DNA of 22,500 nucleotides, from NCBI GenBank assembly GCA_963575745.1, contig CAUYUJ010001467.1, positions 1 to 22,500 on the forward strand, in the 5' to 3' direction. The stretch's first letter is position 1; every line of letters starts with the position of its first letter. The notes under the pieces were generated by a model that saw nothing but the letters and a program-made list of their open reading frames with translations, had not been told where the DNA came from and made no database searches. This document shows positions 1 through 7,774 of the stretch, one piece after another. The translations under genes and the position numbers were made by a program. The stretch comes from Prorocentrum cordatum (lineage: Eukaryota > Sar > Dinophyceae > Prorocentrales > Prorocentraceae).

Positions 1-46
1 CACACACACACACACACACACACATCCACACACACACACACACAAA

Positions 47-134
<88 letters not shown>
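1..134. repeat. (CA)n microsatellite
   Basis: Nearly pure CA dinucleotide repeat running in from the window edge, with small interruptions near 25-27 and 44-50. The left boundary lies outside the window, so the full length is unknown. Confidence 0.97.
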
Positions 135-136
<2 letters not shown>

Positions 137-357
137 AAATTGCATGACCCCCTGGTCTGTCGCTGGATGCCACCCGGGCCCGAGAGTGGGCTGCCATGGA
201 ACGGCAGCACAACTTCCACGTGTGCGGATCTCTAGAGTAAGCTTGCCCAGTGGACGCTGCAGTGTACTTCGCGCAGCCCCGAGCCCGAACAGCGAGCGTG
301 CGAATCCTGCTAGGTGTGGGGCTTCATCCGAGGGACGCTTGCCTGGAGCCAGGAGCG

Positions 358-786
358 CGAGGGAGTCAGGGAGGAAGGGAGGGAGAGGAGGGGGAGGAGG
401 GGGAGGAGAGGAGGGGGGGGAGGGTAGGAGGAGGAGGAGGAGGAGGAGAGGATGAGGAGGAGGCCGAGGAGGAGTGGGAGAGAGGAAAGGAGGAAGGTGG
501 AGGATTAGGGAGGAGAATAGGAGGGGAAAAGGAGGACGGGAAGAGGAGAGGAGGAGGAGGAGGAGAGGGGAGGGAGGAGGAGGAGTGAGCAGGAGGAGAG
601 GAGGAGAGGGGAGACGAGGAGTAAGAAGGAGGAGCGGATGAGGACTATGCGGTGGCAGGATGATGATGAGGAGGAGGGGGTGGGAAGATGAGGAGTAGGA
701 GAAGAGGAGGAGGAGGACTAGGAGGTGGAGGAGGATGGAAGAGGTGGAGGAGGAGGAGGTGGAGGAGGAGAGCGAGGGAGTCAGAG
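358..786 (+). repeat. GGA-rich polypurine tract
   Basis: About 430 bases of GGA, GGGA and GAA units with few pyrimidines. Long open frames here read as Gly/Glu/Arg runs and are compositional artefacts. Such mirror-type polypurine tracts can form triplex DNA or R-loops, but nothing here shows that they do. Confidence 0.92.
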
Positions 787-947
787 AGGCGTGGCGGAGG
801 GGACACGGGCCCTTCGCCCCCCGCCCGGCAGGAGCCTGCACGTACCCGGGCAGCCACCGGCATCGCTTCACCTGCATCGGCAGCTGGCAAGCAGGGAAAA
901 AGATGCGAGGGGGCACGTTGCTGCATCGGCTCTCGCTTCCGAAGGCG
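787..947. other. non-repetitive spacer
   Basis: GC-rich sequence of mixed composition between the GGA tract and the CCT tract. I see no convincing codon pattern, RNA gene or named repeat in it. Confidence 0.5.
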
Positions 948-1018
948 TCCCCTCCTCTTCCTCCTCCTCCTCCACCTCCTCCTCCTCCTCCTCCTCCTCC
1001 TCCTCCTCCTCCTCCTAC
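948..1018 (+). repeat. (CCT)n pyrimidine tract
   Basis: Mostly uninterrupted CTC/CCT triplets. This is the same motif as the GGA tracts but on the opposite strand. It can pair in principle with the upstream GGA tract at 358-786 in a large hairpin. Confidence 0.93.
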
Positions 1019-1174
1019 CCCATGCCCGGGACCGCTTCCTCGATGCGGGCCGTCTCCCACGGGCCCCGAGGCCCGCAGACGGCCACAGGACGCGGAAGCA
1101 GCACAGAAGGCACGACCAGAAATCTTACTGCAAGAAATCTTGGGGCACACTCGACGTCGGTCTTTGATAGACAA

Positions 1175-1311
1175 GCGCGTTCCACTACTCGCAAAGTAAA
1201 TACTCGCAAATGGGCTGGGTCCGCCGCGGGGGATCTTCGGTTAATTACATCGAGGCCGACGTTTGTTTTCTGATATTTGCGAGTCGGCACTTTGCGAGTA
1301 GTGGAACGCGC
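1175..1311. mobile_element. Palindromic MITE-like element E
   Basis: The 23-bp arm 1175-1197 is the exact reverse complement of 1289-1311 (core TTCCACTACTCGCAAAGT). After a 4-nt mismatch a further 10 bp pairs (1202-1211 with 1275-1284), giving 37-nt arms around a 63-nt loop. No clear target-site duplication flanks it and there is no coding capacity. It could be a small non-autonomous foldback element or a structured RNA or replication hairpin. The structure is certain and its mobility is inferred. Confidence 0.7.
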
Positions 1312-1497
1312 TCGGTGATTTTAGATTCCTGAGGTGCTCAAGTGCCAACGTGGGTCCCAAATGCCCATCGGGGGATCCGGAATTCCCGTGGGGCACCTGC
1401 AGGCTGGCTGGTCTCTCGTGGGATGTGCCCACTGCAGAACAGCTGCCGCCGTGATCTCGTCCGTGCCGCCCTGAAGTCTGGGTCCAGGGTCAAAGAC

Positions 1498-1700
1498 AGA
1501 ATCGATTCGATAAGTCGGATCGGCGATCGAAAAGAATCGGATCGGGGGAAATCGGCAGCCAAGTCGGGAAACGTCGTGTTGGCGGAAACCCGCAGGCTTG
1601 TAGGCCTCCATGGACAAATCGGAGCCCAAATCGGAATCCGAAGTCGAATCGAATCGGAATCGGAATCCATCTAAATCGAATCGAATCGGATCGGATGTGT
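1498..1700 (+). repeat. Degenerate GAATCG hexamer repeat
   Basis: Repeated GAATCG, GGATCG and AATCGG hexamers, tightest at 1615-1695, grade into unique sequence. The six-base period keeps several reading frames open, so open frames here should be distrusted. Confidence 0.85.
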
Positions 1701-1704
1701 CGAA

Positions 1705-2067
1705 ATGGGCACTGCAAAGACCGCCCGCCAGACCCGTCCTGGGGTGCGCTCCGACGAGACTGTCGAGGGGAATCCGGCCCTGGCGACGAAAAGTCTCCTG
1801 GAGGCCCCTCCCCCGAGAGGGGGGCGAGGAGACACTCAGAGGCACCAATTCTCGACCCTGGATCCGCGATCCTCGCAGCCCGACGGACTACAGGAGGCTG
1901 CTGACATGCTGGACAGCACGAAGGGACGCGCCGTGGTTTGGGAGAAGAGCAGCTTCGACGAAGGAGGCAGAAACACACGGCGAATCGAAACCGTGCGGAG
2001 CTTCGTGCAACGGTCCGACGAGGACTGCGCGTGCCCGTCATGCCCGCACGGCCATGGGTCCGCCTGA
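1705..2067 (+). CDS. Possible small protein of unknown function
   Basis: A 120-codon frame from ATG at 1705 to a stop at 2065-2067. I do not recognise the protein. The first half overlaps the end of the hexamer-repeat region and is Arg/Pro/Gly-rich, so it is doubtful. From about residue 52 the composition becomes balanced and protein-like, with acidic, aromatic and aliphatic residues (for example EAADMLDST and VWEKSSFDE). The frame ends in a Cys/His cluster, CACPSCPHGH, that could bind metal. No GGA/CCT tract lies inside it. The start may be wrong, since an upstream exon could splice in near 1860. No promoter or polyadenylation signal was identified. It may also be chance. Confidence 0.3.
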   Translation: MGTAKTARQTRPGVRSDETVEGNPALATKSLLEAPPPRGGRGDTQRHQFSTLDPRSSQPDGLQEAADMLDSTKGRAVVWEKSSFDEGGRNTRRIETVRSFVQRSDEDCACPSCPHGHGSA

Positions 2068-2676
2068 AGATCCCAATCTGAACGCGCCCCAGGGGTCGGC
2101 TTCAAGGGATGATGATCGGGAGGAGGATGAGGGGGGAGCAGGAGGATGAGGAGCGGAAGAGGTGGACTAGAACAGACATAGGATGTGACGCAACTTTGCG
2201 ATGCCAAGTGTAGACGCAATGCGGCTGAGGCGGAACACCCAGAGGTCGGTAGCCCGATACCTTGGCCAACCAGTTCTGACTCTCGGCGGCGAGCGCGGGA
2301 AAGACGGGGAGAAGGAGAAGGCCCTCTCAGAAGGCGGCGTGGCTCCTCAGAAGCCGTCCGGCCATCTGAGAAGCTTCCTGTGTCTTCAGGGAAGGCTCAG
2401 AGAACGTTTCAGAAGGTCTGGGAGCTTCCGAGCCATCTGAGAACGGAAGGAACAGCGCTTCCGAGTCTGTCTCGAAACTCAGCCACGCGTGAGCACCCCG
2501 CGCGCTCGTGGACGATCCCCGCTCGAAAGGTGCGGGAGCGGGGAGCCGGGGCGCGGACAGAAAGACTGCCTGCTGCCACTGGGCCACGGCCAGATCACCC
2601 AAAACGCTGGGCCCGACGCGCCAGATCTGGCGCCGGCCCGCCCGCCCCCCAAAGCGCGCAGACACACTCTGTGCGA
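2068..2676. other. Non-coding spacer with short CAGAAG/CATCTGAGAA motifs
   Basis: GC-rich mixed sequence. Between 2320 and 2450 the motifs TCAGAAG and GCCATCTGAGAA recur a few times at irregular spacing, perhaps a decayed minisatellite. I see no convincing gene. Confidence 0.4.
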
Positions 2677-2812
2677 TCCTGCTCCTGCTCCTCCTCCTCC
2701 TCCTCTTCCTCCTGCTCCTCCTCCTCCTCCTCCTCCTCCTCCTCCTCCTCCTCCTCCTCCTCCTCCTCCTCCTCCCCTGGCTCCTCCTCCTCCTCCTCCT
2801 CCTCCTCGTCCT
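2677..2812 (+). repeat. (CCT)n pyrimidine tract
   Basis: CTC/CCT triplets with a few GCTCCT variants and one CCCCTGG interruption near 2775. It lies directly upstream of the direct repeat that flanks foldback element A1. Confidence 0.93.
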
Positions 2813-2865
2813 CCCTTGCCCCCCTCCTCGCCTTCTCTCCTCCTGGACCTCCCCCCCCTCCGCTT

Positions 2866-2901
2866 CTGGCCACATCCCATCTCTTCGGGTGCGCGACAGC
2901 A
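2866..2901 (+). repeat. Left 36-bp direct repeat flanking element A1
   Basis: This segment (starting CTGGCCACATCCCA) matches 4033-4068 at 33 of 36 positions. The pair brackets element A1 with only a few bases between repeat and element on each side. It resembles a very long and slightly diverged target-site duplication. Confidence 0.75.
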
Positions 2902-2965
2902 CTCGCCATCGCTCGGACGTTCACTCCGTGTGTTTTTTGTCGGTTTCGTGCGTGGCTTTTTCGCC

Positions 2966-2980
2966 AAATAATCAAGGATG
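2966..2980 (+). repeat. 15-bp direct repeat, left copy
   Basis: AATAATCAAGGATGC is repeated exactly at 3963-3977, bracketing the inserted array. It is a candidate target-site duplication, or recombination microhomology. Confidence 0.85.
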
Positions 2981-3000
2981 CAGACTCCCGGCAAGGTCCC

Positions 3001-3374
3001 TTTTCGGAGCCCAGGAGGGCTCCAAACGGTCCAAGAGAGGCCCGAGAAGCCCTCCAGACGGTCCAAGAGAGCCGGGAGACGCCGAAATATCACTCCCAAA
3101 CGCCTGCGATGGCCTCAAGACGGCCCAACAGGCCTTCAAGACGCCCCAAGAGGTCCCTAAGCGGCGCCCCAAGAGGGCTCCCACAAGCAAAAATCGTCCC
3201 ATTCCCTTAGGAAAACGTGCATTTTTTACATATCCGCCTCTTCGTCTTTCACACCTTTCAAGGCGGTCCAAGAGGCCCCCAAGATCACCCCAAGACGGCC
3301 CGAGAGACCCTCAAGACCGCTCAAAGACGGCCCAAGAGCGCTCCAAGAAGGCCCAACAAACCCTCGAGAACTAT
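3001..3374 (+). repeat. 374-bp tandem repeat, unit 1
   Basis: This unit starts TTTTCGGAGCCCAGGAGGGC and is followed directly by a near-identical second copy. It is built of degenerate CCAAGA-GGCCC submotifs plus a less repetitive core near 3187-3255 containing TTAGGAAAACGTGCA and TACATATCCGCC. Open frames on both strands exist because the submotif avoids stops. The unit length (374) and the 12-bp difference from unit 2 do not argue for a protein. Function is unknown. Confidence 0.9.
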
Positions 3375-3722
3375 TTTTCGGAGCCCAGGAGGGCTCCAAA
3401 TCGGTCCAAAAGGGGCCCGAGAAGCCCTCCAGACGGTCCAAGAGAGCCGGGAGACGCCGAAATATCACTCCCAAACGCCTACGATGGCCTCAAGACGGCC
3501 CAACAGGCCTTCAAGACGCCCCAAGAGGTCCCTAAGAGGTCCCTAAGCGGCGTCCCAAGAGGGCTCCCACAAGCAAAAATCGTCTCATCCCCTTAGGAAA
3601 ACGTGCATTTTTTACATATCCGCCTCTTCGTCTTTCACACCTTTCAAGGCGGTCCAAGAGGCCCCCAAGATCACCCCAAGACGGCCCGAGAGACCCTCTA
3701 GACCGCTCAAAGACGGCCCAAG
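3375..3722 (+). repeat. 374-bp tandem repeat, unit 2 (truncated)
   Basis: This copy aligns with 3001-3336. It has a few substitutions (for example CGTCTCATCC for CGTCCCATTC) and one 12-bp expansion in which AAGAGGTCCCTA is doubled near 3530-3545. It ends where unit 1 has AGACGGCCCAAG, then passes into degenerate short repeats. Confidence 0.9.
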
Positions 3723-3920
3723 CCCCCAACAGGCCGCAAGAAAGCCCCAAGAGGCCCCTAAGAGACCCCCAGGAAGCTCCCAGGAGGCCCCCAAGAGGCC
3801 AGGCAGACCCCCCCAAGAGACCACCAAGAGGGCCCACCCAGAGCCATCCACGAGGCCTCCCAAAGTTCCGAAGAAGCTCCCACGAAGCTTCCAAAGGCTC
3901 CCAAGACCCCCCAAAAACCC
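3723..3920 (+). repeat. Degenerate CCAAGAGGCCCC short-repeat tail
   Basis: Loosely periodic CCAAGAGGC, CCCAGGAGG and CCACGAAGC motifs, about 12-20 bases apart, extend the same submotif found inside the 374-bp units. Confidence 0.75.
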
Positions 3921-3962
3921 GCGATGGCACAATACGGGCCGGCGGAATGAGCGAAGCGATTC

Positions 3963-3977
3963 AATAATCAAGGATGC
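3963..3977 (+). repeat. 15-bp direct repeat, right copy
   Basis: Exact copy of 2966-2980. It marks the right edge of the insertion into element A1. Confidence 0.85.
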
Positions 3978-4032
3978 TCCTCGATGGTCCTCGCCGAAGG
4001 AAAAATGCACACGTCCGAGCGATGCCAAGCTC

Positions 4033-4068
4033 CTGGCCACATCCCACCTCTTCGAGTGCGCGGCAGCA
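4033..4068 (+). repeat. Right 36-bp direct repeat flanking element A1
   Basis: Matches 2866-2901 with three substitutions. It starts six bases after the end of the right terminal inverted repeat. Confidence 0.75.
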
Positions 4069-4206
4069 TGGGTCAGGGCTCCGCGGATCGGGGGGGGGGG
4101 GCCCGAGGCACGGGGCCGGCGCCGCCCGACTCGGCGACGGAGCGCGCGCGGATGTCGAGCGGAAGCGGGGCCCGTCGCTAGTCCACGCGCCTTGCAGTCA
4201 ACGCCC

Positions 4207-4252
4207 CTTCCTCCTCCTCCTCCTCCTCCTCCTCCTCCTCCTCCTCCTCCTC
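4207..4252 (+). repeat. (CCT)n tract
   Basis: Short run of TCC triplets. Confidence 0.9.
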
Positions 4253-4617
4253 ACTTCCCCCCCCCGCTCGCCGCCGATTGCTAGATGGCGGAGGCAGGGA
4301 GGCCCCAGGAGCGAGCACCCGGGAGTTAGTCCCGTATCATGAGGGCGCACGGTGAGGATGCAGGGGCCGTGGAAGGCCGCCTCGAAGCTTTTCGAGCGGG
4401 GCGCGGCCCACGAAAGTGGTCAAGGATGGGCAACGGAGGCACGGATGCAAGGGTACCCGTGGGGGAGCATGGCCCATCCTTGCGGTGCGGGTTGGCGGTG
4501 ATCCGTGCCTGCGCTGCCCTGAGCCTCAACTTCTGACCACAGGCTGGACCAGCAGCCCCTGTGGCCTGGAAGGCCTGGGGTCACGGCCTCGGCCGCGGGA
4601 GTCCACGCGCACGGGAG
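4253..4617. other. Non-repetitive spacer
   Basis: Mixed GC-rich sequence. Open frames here are short and show no coherent protein character. No repeat shared with the rest of the window was found. Confidence 0.4.
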
Positions 4618-4722
4618 GAGGGGGAGGAGGAGGAGGAGGAGGAGGAGGAGGAGGAGGAGGAGGAGGAGGATGATGATGATGAGGAGGAGGAGGAGGAGGA
4701 GGCGGAGGCGGAGGAGGAGGAG
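4618..4722 (+). repeat. GGA tract with GAT insert
   Basis: GGA triplets switch to GATGATGATGAT near 4670-4681 and back. This compound structure probably bounds the 3' end of the minus-strand locus upstream of it. Confidence 0.93.
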
Positions 4723-4774
4723 CGGTCGTCTCGGGGGGACCGCGTGTTCTCCCAGCGGCCGCCTAGCCACAGGC

Positions 4775-5095
4775 GGCACTGGCCCCGCCTCTCGGCAGGT
4801 CCTGCTTGATGTCCTGCACCTCATTGGGCAGCTTGCCATCCGCGGCGCTGGACGTGGCCACGTGGGTGAACACGCTTGGGGGAGACGGCGTAGATGCCGT
4901 CGACGTCTGATTGTAACCGCCATCGAAGGCGGACTCGGTAATGCAAGAGCGTGCACCGAGGCGTAGTTAGAGACATTGGCGGCGACGCGCTCGCTGAGGT
5001 TGTTCGGGTCGTAGCCTGGCCGCATAACTCGGGTCTCGTCCATGGCTGACTGCAATACCTACTTCCGCCAATCAAGATCCGCGGCAGGACTCGAG
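4775..5095 (-). pseudogene. Segment of membrane-protein locus: hydrophilic tail
   Basis: From 5095 to about 4950 one frame reads as a soluble segment with MDETRVMRPGYDPN followed by LSERVAANVSNYASV. From about 4950 to 4775 another frame takes over (ITESAFDGGYNQTS, then LPNEVQDIKQDLPRG) and ends at a stop shortly after. The Ser/Thr/Pro-rich, charged character suggests a cytosolic C-terminal tail. The shift between the frames could be a one-base indel or an intron junction. A stop precedes the first part (at about 5067), next to GGTATTGCAG, which could be an intron acceptor. Confidence 0.35.
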
Positions 5096-5330
5096 TCGAC
5101 ATGGCCGCTCACTGAAGCCAAACTGGAAGACGCACGCGGCGTGAGGGGCAACGAAGTCGTCGATTTCGCAGTGGTCGCACTAGCTCGCTTGTGGAGTTCA
5201 TCGCGCTTCTAACGCAGATCCCCCGAACAAATGCAATTGCAACGTAGCAGCGGCGTAGCTGCAAGAGGTCAGCGCGTCAAGGAACTGGGGCACCAAGCAG
5301 TGCCGAGTCAGCGCGAGCAGCTCCAGCGAA
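5095..5330 (-). pseudogene. Segment of membrane-protein locus: Cys-rich piece
   Basis: Minus strand. One frame gives ALTRHCLVPQFLDALTSC and a hydrophobic stretch ending near 5200. After two stops the same frame continues as CDHCEIDDFVAPHAACVFQF, with a CxxC-like cysteine pair. Balanced composition and absence of repeats make it coding-like, but no complete exon is defined. Confidence 0.3.
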
Positions 5331-5575
5331 CTCGATGTGCTTGACGCCGACGGTCCCCTCATACCTGTTGTCGTCGCCGATGGTGCCGGAGATGTCGGAG
5401 TACTACCCGCTGGCTCACGGCGTCTGTGCTCGGACAAGAGCTCAGTTGGGTTACAATGTGTCCCCCCTCTGGTTCTCTTCCCATCCAATGCAGGCGCCGT
5501 AGTAACTGGAGTCGTCGCCGAGGGCGCCGACGATGCCAAGGCGGCCCGAAGCGTCGTATTCGCATCGATGCGCGG
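5318..5575 (-). pseudogene. GDDS domain copy R1
   Basis: The minus strand from about 5575 reads EYDASGRLGIVGALGDDSSY, then YGACIGWEE, and stops at 5451. In another frame the pattern resumes near 5400 as SDISGTIGDDNRYEGTVG, followed by VKHIEF. Copies R2 (5676-5830) and R3 (6196-6359) have the same order: an Asp/Ser start, GDDS, an aromatic-Gly pair, a G-T-x-G or GTSGDG turn, then a second aromatic-G-T. The family is not recognised. The spacing of aromatic and Gly residues suggests a beta-rich repeat. Confidence 0.4.
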
Positions 5576-5675
5576 GGGCAGATTCCCGTGCCCGCGGCGC
5601 CGTCGGGCGCGTCGCGGTCATCGTCGCGGGTCGCATCAATATGTAGATCCTCACGTACAGCGCAAGCGTGAAGAA

Positions 5676-5905
5676 CTACGCGCGGATGGCGCTGCTGGTT
5701 CCGTAAGACTTGTAGCCGTCGCCAGAGGTGCCGAAGGTGACGAACCACTTCCTGCGAGTATCGCTGAACTGACTGGAGTCGTCGCCGAAAACGCCGAGGG
5801 TGTCGCAGCGCCGTGTCGAATATCACGCGAGGGGCTCGAAGCTGGAAGGAGCCGCGGAACACGGAGCTGCTGCCGAAGAGGCTGAAGTCGCCGTCGATCT
5901 CGGAG
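5676..5905 (-). pseudogene. GDDS domain copy R2
   Basis: Minus strand. ASEIDGDFSLFGSSSVFRGS, with a following hydrophobic stretch ending VIFDTAL, leads after a small frame change into DTLGVFGDDSSQF. Next come FVTFGTSGDGYKSYGTSSAI and a stop at 5676-5678. Immediately downstream another hydrophobic piece (FTLALYVRIYI) appears, comparable with LELYMKIVML after copy R3. This suggests that the unit duplicated was the domain plus an adjacent membrane segment. Confidence 0.4.
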
Positions 5906-6197
5906 GCGCCGTGACAAAAGGGAACAACACCATCGTCAGAAGCACCTGGACCCTGCCGTCGGGGAGCACCAGCATGCCGCAGAACATCACAATGTACACA
6001 AACTGGTACAGCTCAATCGTCAGGTGCATCGTCTTCGCGATCCAATTGTGGTTGGCCATCAATAGGCTGAAGGTCATCACGGGCGTCGTGGACGGGCGCA
6101 GCACCACCAGCGTCGGGAAGGGCGTCAGGGAGGGCATCGTCGCGTGCCCCTTCAGCATGACGATCTTCATGTACAGCTCCAGCGGGAAGAGCTGCAA
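5905..6197 (-). pseudogene. Segment of membrane-protein locus: two hydrophobic helices
   Basis: A continuous minus-strand frame reads LYMKIVMLKGHATMPSLTPF, then LVVLRPSTTPVMTFSLLMAN, then TIELYQFVYIVMFCGMLVL. The last of these is a good transmembrane candidate and the middle one a weaker candidate. It follows domain copy R3 and precedes copy R2. This is among the most convincing coding segments in the window because its hydrophobicity does not come from a simple repeat. Confidence 0.45.
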
Positions 6198-6359
6198 TCA
6201 AACTCGAGGAACCTGGCGCCAACGGTGCCGTAGTACGTGTAGTTGCCGCCGATGGAGTCGAAGGTGCCGACATATTTCCCGCAGAAGGCGCCGTACCAAC
6301 CGGAGTCGTCGCCGCGGGAGTCGTAGATGCTCCAGAAGTCAGAAGCTTCGAAATTGCGA
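6196..6359 (-). pseudogene. GDDS domain copy R3
   Basis: Uninterrupted minus-strand segment of about 54 residues: EASDFWSIYDSRGDDSGWYG, AFCGKYVGTFDSIGGNYTYY, then GTVGARFLEF. It is rich in Tyr, Trp, Phe, Gly and Asp, with an NYT sequon. It is the best preserved copy and defines the domain pattern used to recognise R1 and R2. It leads directly into the hydrophobic segment at 5905-6197. Confidence 0.5.
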
Positions 6360-6429
6360 CCATGCGCGGGGGCTGAATCCTCGTTCCGCTGCCCCGAGGC
6401 GGGGGCTGAATCCCCGTGCCACTGGAGTA

Positions 6430-6600
6430 TTTGACGTGGTCGCAGCAGCGCAAGAAACCGCGACGGACAACATCAGCATGCTGATCTCTATATGCACAGC
6501 TGCAGGCTGAAGAAGAACGGGAGGCTCGCCGAAATCGTCGACCGCACCCTCCGCTAGGTCGTAGCTGTGGTCCTGGCCGTCGTCGCCACCTGGAGCCGCC
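6430..6600 (-). pseudogene. Segment of membrane-protein locus with one hydrophobic helix
   Basis: The minus-strand frame reads DLAEGAVDDFGEPPVLLQPA, followed by VHIEISMLMLSVAVSCAA, a candidate membrane helix. Downstream, from 6425 to 6360, the sequence becomes a duplicated short motif containing GGGGCTGAATCC(C/T)CGT (6369-6417), a local tandem repeat. Confidence 0.35.
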
Positions 6601-6699
6601 TGGGACGCAGGCGGCTGACAATCCAAAGACTGCCCGCCACTTGCATGTGAAGCAGGAGCAGCAGGGGCAGCGCGACACTCTCGGTCACGCAGTGCTAGA

Positions 6700-6960
6700 A
6701 GCCCGAGGGCGTTGCGGCCAGAGCGTGTTCATGCCAGAGTGAAGCAGTACGTGGCGGTGCCCTATCCAAAACAGAGGATCTTGGACTAACCTGCTCATGC
6801 TTTGCAGCGGTCGCTTGGTCGGTCACCTCGTTCAGGTGCGAGAGCCCGCAATCGTCGCAGCCACAGTGTGGAAGTACTTGGCATGCCTCGATCATCGCGA
6901 CACGCGGGCCAACGGGCAGGACCTCCAGGCAGTGAAAATCAACAGCTCCAACACTGCCTC
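6700..6960 (-). pseudogene. Segment of membrane-protein locus: soluble Cys/His piece
   Basis: The minus-strand frame reads VDFHCLEVLPVGPRVAMIEA, then CQVLPHCGCDDCGLSHLNEV, then TDQATAAKHEQ. The next bases, GTTAGT, could be an intron donor, after which protein character is lost. The Cys/His spacing hints at a metal site. It overlaps the end of the hydrophobic frame above, so a frame change occurs near 6950. Confidence 0.35.
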
Positions 6961-7260
6961 GATCGCCAGCACAGTCCTCTCGATCGCCAGCACAGTCCCG
7001 AGCTCCAGCCACAGCCAAACCTGCATCGCCACATCGATCGGAAGCGGGCGGAAGAATTCCAGCATCATGCAAGCCATGCGGGGGGCGAATCACCGCTCGA
7101 TTCTCGAAAATGCGAAGCTCCGTTTCGAAATCAATGCCGTGCAATGCGCAACCAACGTCTGCCACCCCAGGCGGTGGCCAAGAGCAAGCGAGAAGGCTGG
7201 GGTCGCGATCGCCCCCATCAACTGAATTACCATTCGCATCAACAGACAACACCTGACCGT
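6892..7260 (-). pseudogene. Segment of membrane-protein locus: hydrophobic with in-frame stop
   Basis: One minus-strand frame from 7260 to 6892 holds two hydrophobic stretches (around MVIQLMGAIATPAFSLALG, and VWLWLELGTVLAIE continuing to AVLELLIF), with a TGA at about 7090. Around 6958-7003 a 21-bp tandem duplication (core GATCGCCAGCACAGTCC) doubles the TVLAIER peptide in frame. The stop could be decay, an assembly error or an intron. Confidence 0.35.
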
Positions 7261-7264
7261 GCAA

Positions 7265-7774
7265 TTAAGCAATAAACGCCGCCACCTTCCAAAGGTCGGC
7301 GCCGCCGCAGTACCCCACAACAGAGGGCAACTTCGAGAACACCATCGGCGCGTAGTGGTGCGGCACAAGCTGCGCCAGCACGCCCACAAACTTGACCATC
7401 GCATGCGCAGTCTCACACAGGGCCGCGACGTCCGCCGAGAGCTCATCGCGATGAGGAAAGTGTTCGTGGAGTGACAGGGGGCGACGATGGTGAAACACAT
7501 CATGAGCAACCAAAGGGGTTCGCGCCACAGACAGTGGAGCATCAGCAGCGGCGTCAGGATGCGCCGCCTCGCGAGGGGGCTGCCAAATAGCACCAGCAGC
7601 CCGAAGAGGCACGCGATGTTTGGCCCGCCCTGAAAAGGAACTTTCCTTCAGCGCCCTCTTCCGCTCCTCGGGCGAAGGCGTCGGCCCCAGCCGCAGCGGC
7701 AGCGCGACGAAGAAGGTGATGCCGAACACCACTGCGGCGCTGAAGCTCTGCACGCACTTGTACACGTCGTTCAT
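7265..7774 (-). pseudogene. Segment of membrane-protein locus: N-proximal helices
   Basis: An open minus-strand frame of 169 codons. Its start reads CVQSFSAAVVFGITFFVALP, a clear membrane helix, followed by a charged loop (PEERKRALKESSF). Between about 7620 and 7480 a different frame is more protein-like (IACLFGLLVLFG and LWLLMMCFTIVAP). The first frame then becomes convincing again (ELSADVAALCETAHAMVKFV, PMVFSKLPSVVGYCGG) to the stop at 7265. Two compensating one-base differences would reconcile this. The true start is not defined; the apparent ATG (7772-7774) lies inside element B1. Confidence 0.45.
7732..7762 (-). repeat. Exon-like segment, copy split by element B1
   Basis: 31 bp identical to 8093-8123 except for two substitutions. 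It encodes the CxQSFSAA peptide on the minus strand. Its upstream partner (7927-7949, encoding QWSMDY) is separated from it by element B1, while at 8093-8143 the two parts are contiguous. Confidence 0.8.

Larger units (their letters stand above)
2905..4026. mobile_element. Foldback element A1, split by a 997-bp insertion
   Basis: The left part (2905-2980) begins with CATCGCTCGGACGT. The right part (3963-4026) ends with the inverse ACGTCCGAGCGATG. Joined at the repeated junction they correspond to the roughly 126-bp elements at 20028-20154 and 20328-20452. The junction sequence AATAATCAAGGATGC occurs at 2966-2980 and again at 3963-3977, while the unbroken copy at 20028 has one counterpart. The host element is therefore an inverted-repeat element later interrupted by a second insertion. 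No transposase is present, so any movement would need enzymes encoded elsewhere. Confidence 0.75.

Noticed and set aside
1-134. Telomere-like or origin sequence
   Set aside because: It is a plain CA dinucleotide repeat with no telomeric unit.
358-786. Open frames rich in Gly/Glu/Arg on one strand and Pro/Leu/Ser on the other
   Set aside because: They come from the GGA/CCT triplet composition; all frames remain open and no frame shows independent protein features. The same applies to 2677-2812, 10199-10631, 14845-15755 and 18396-19233.
3001-3722. Protein-coding gene in the 374-bp repeat
   Set aside because: The unit length is not a multiple of three, both strands are open owing to the CCAAGAGGCC submotif, and residue composition is monotonous.
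5337-5885. 182-codon plus-strand frame overlapping the GDDS repeats
   Set aside because: Ala/Gly/Arg/Val-rich with no structure; the minus strand has hydrophobic helices and repeated motifs, so this is taken as its shadow.
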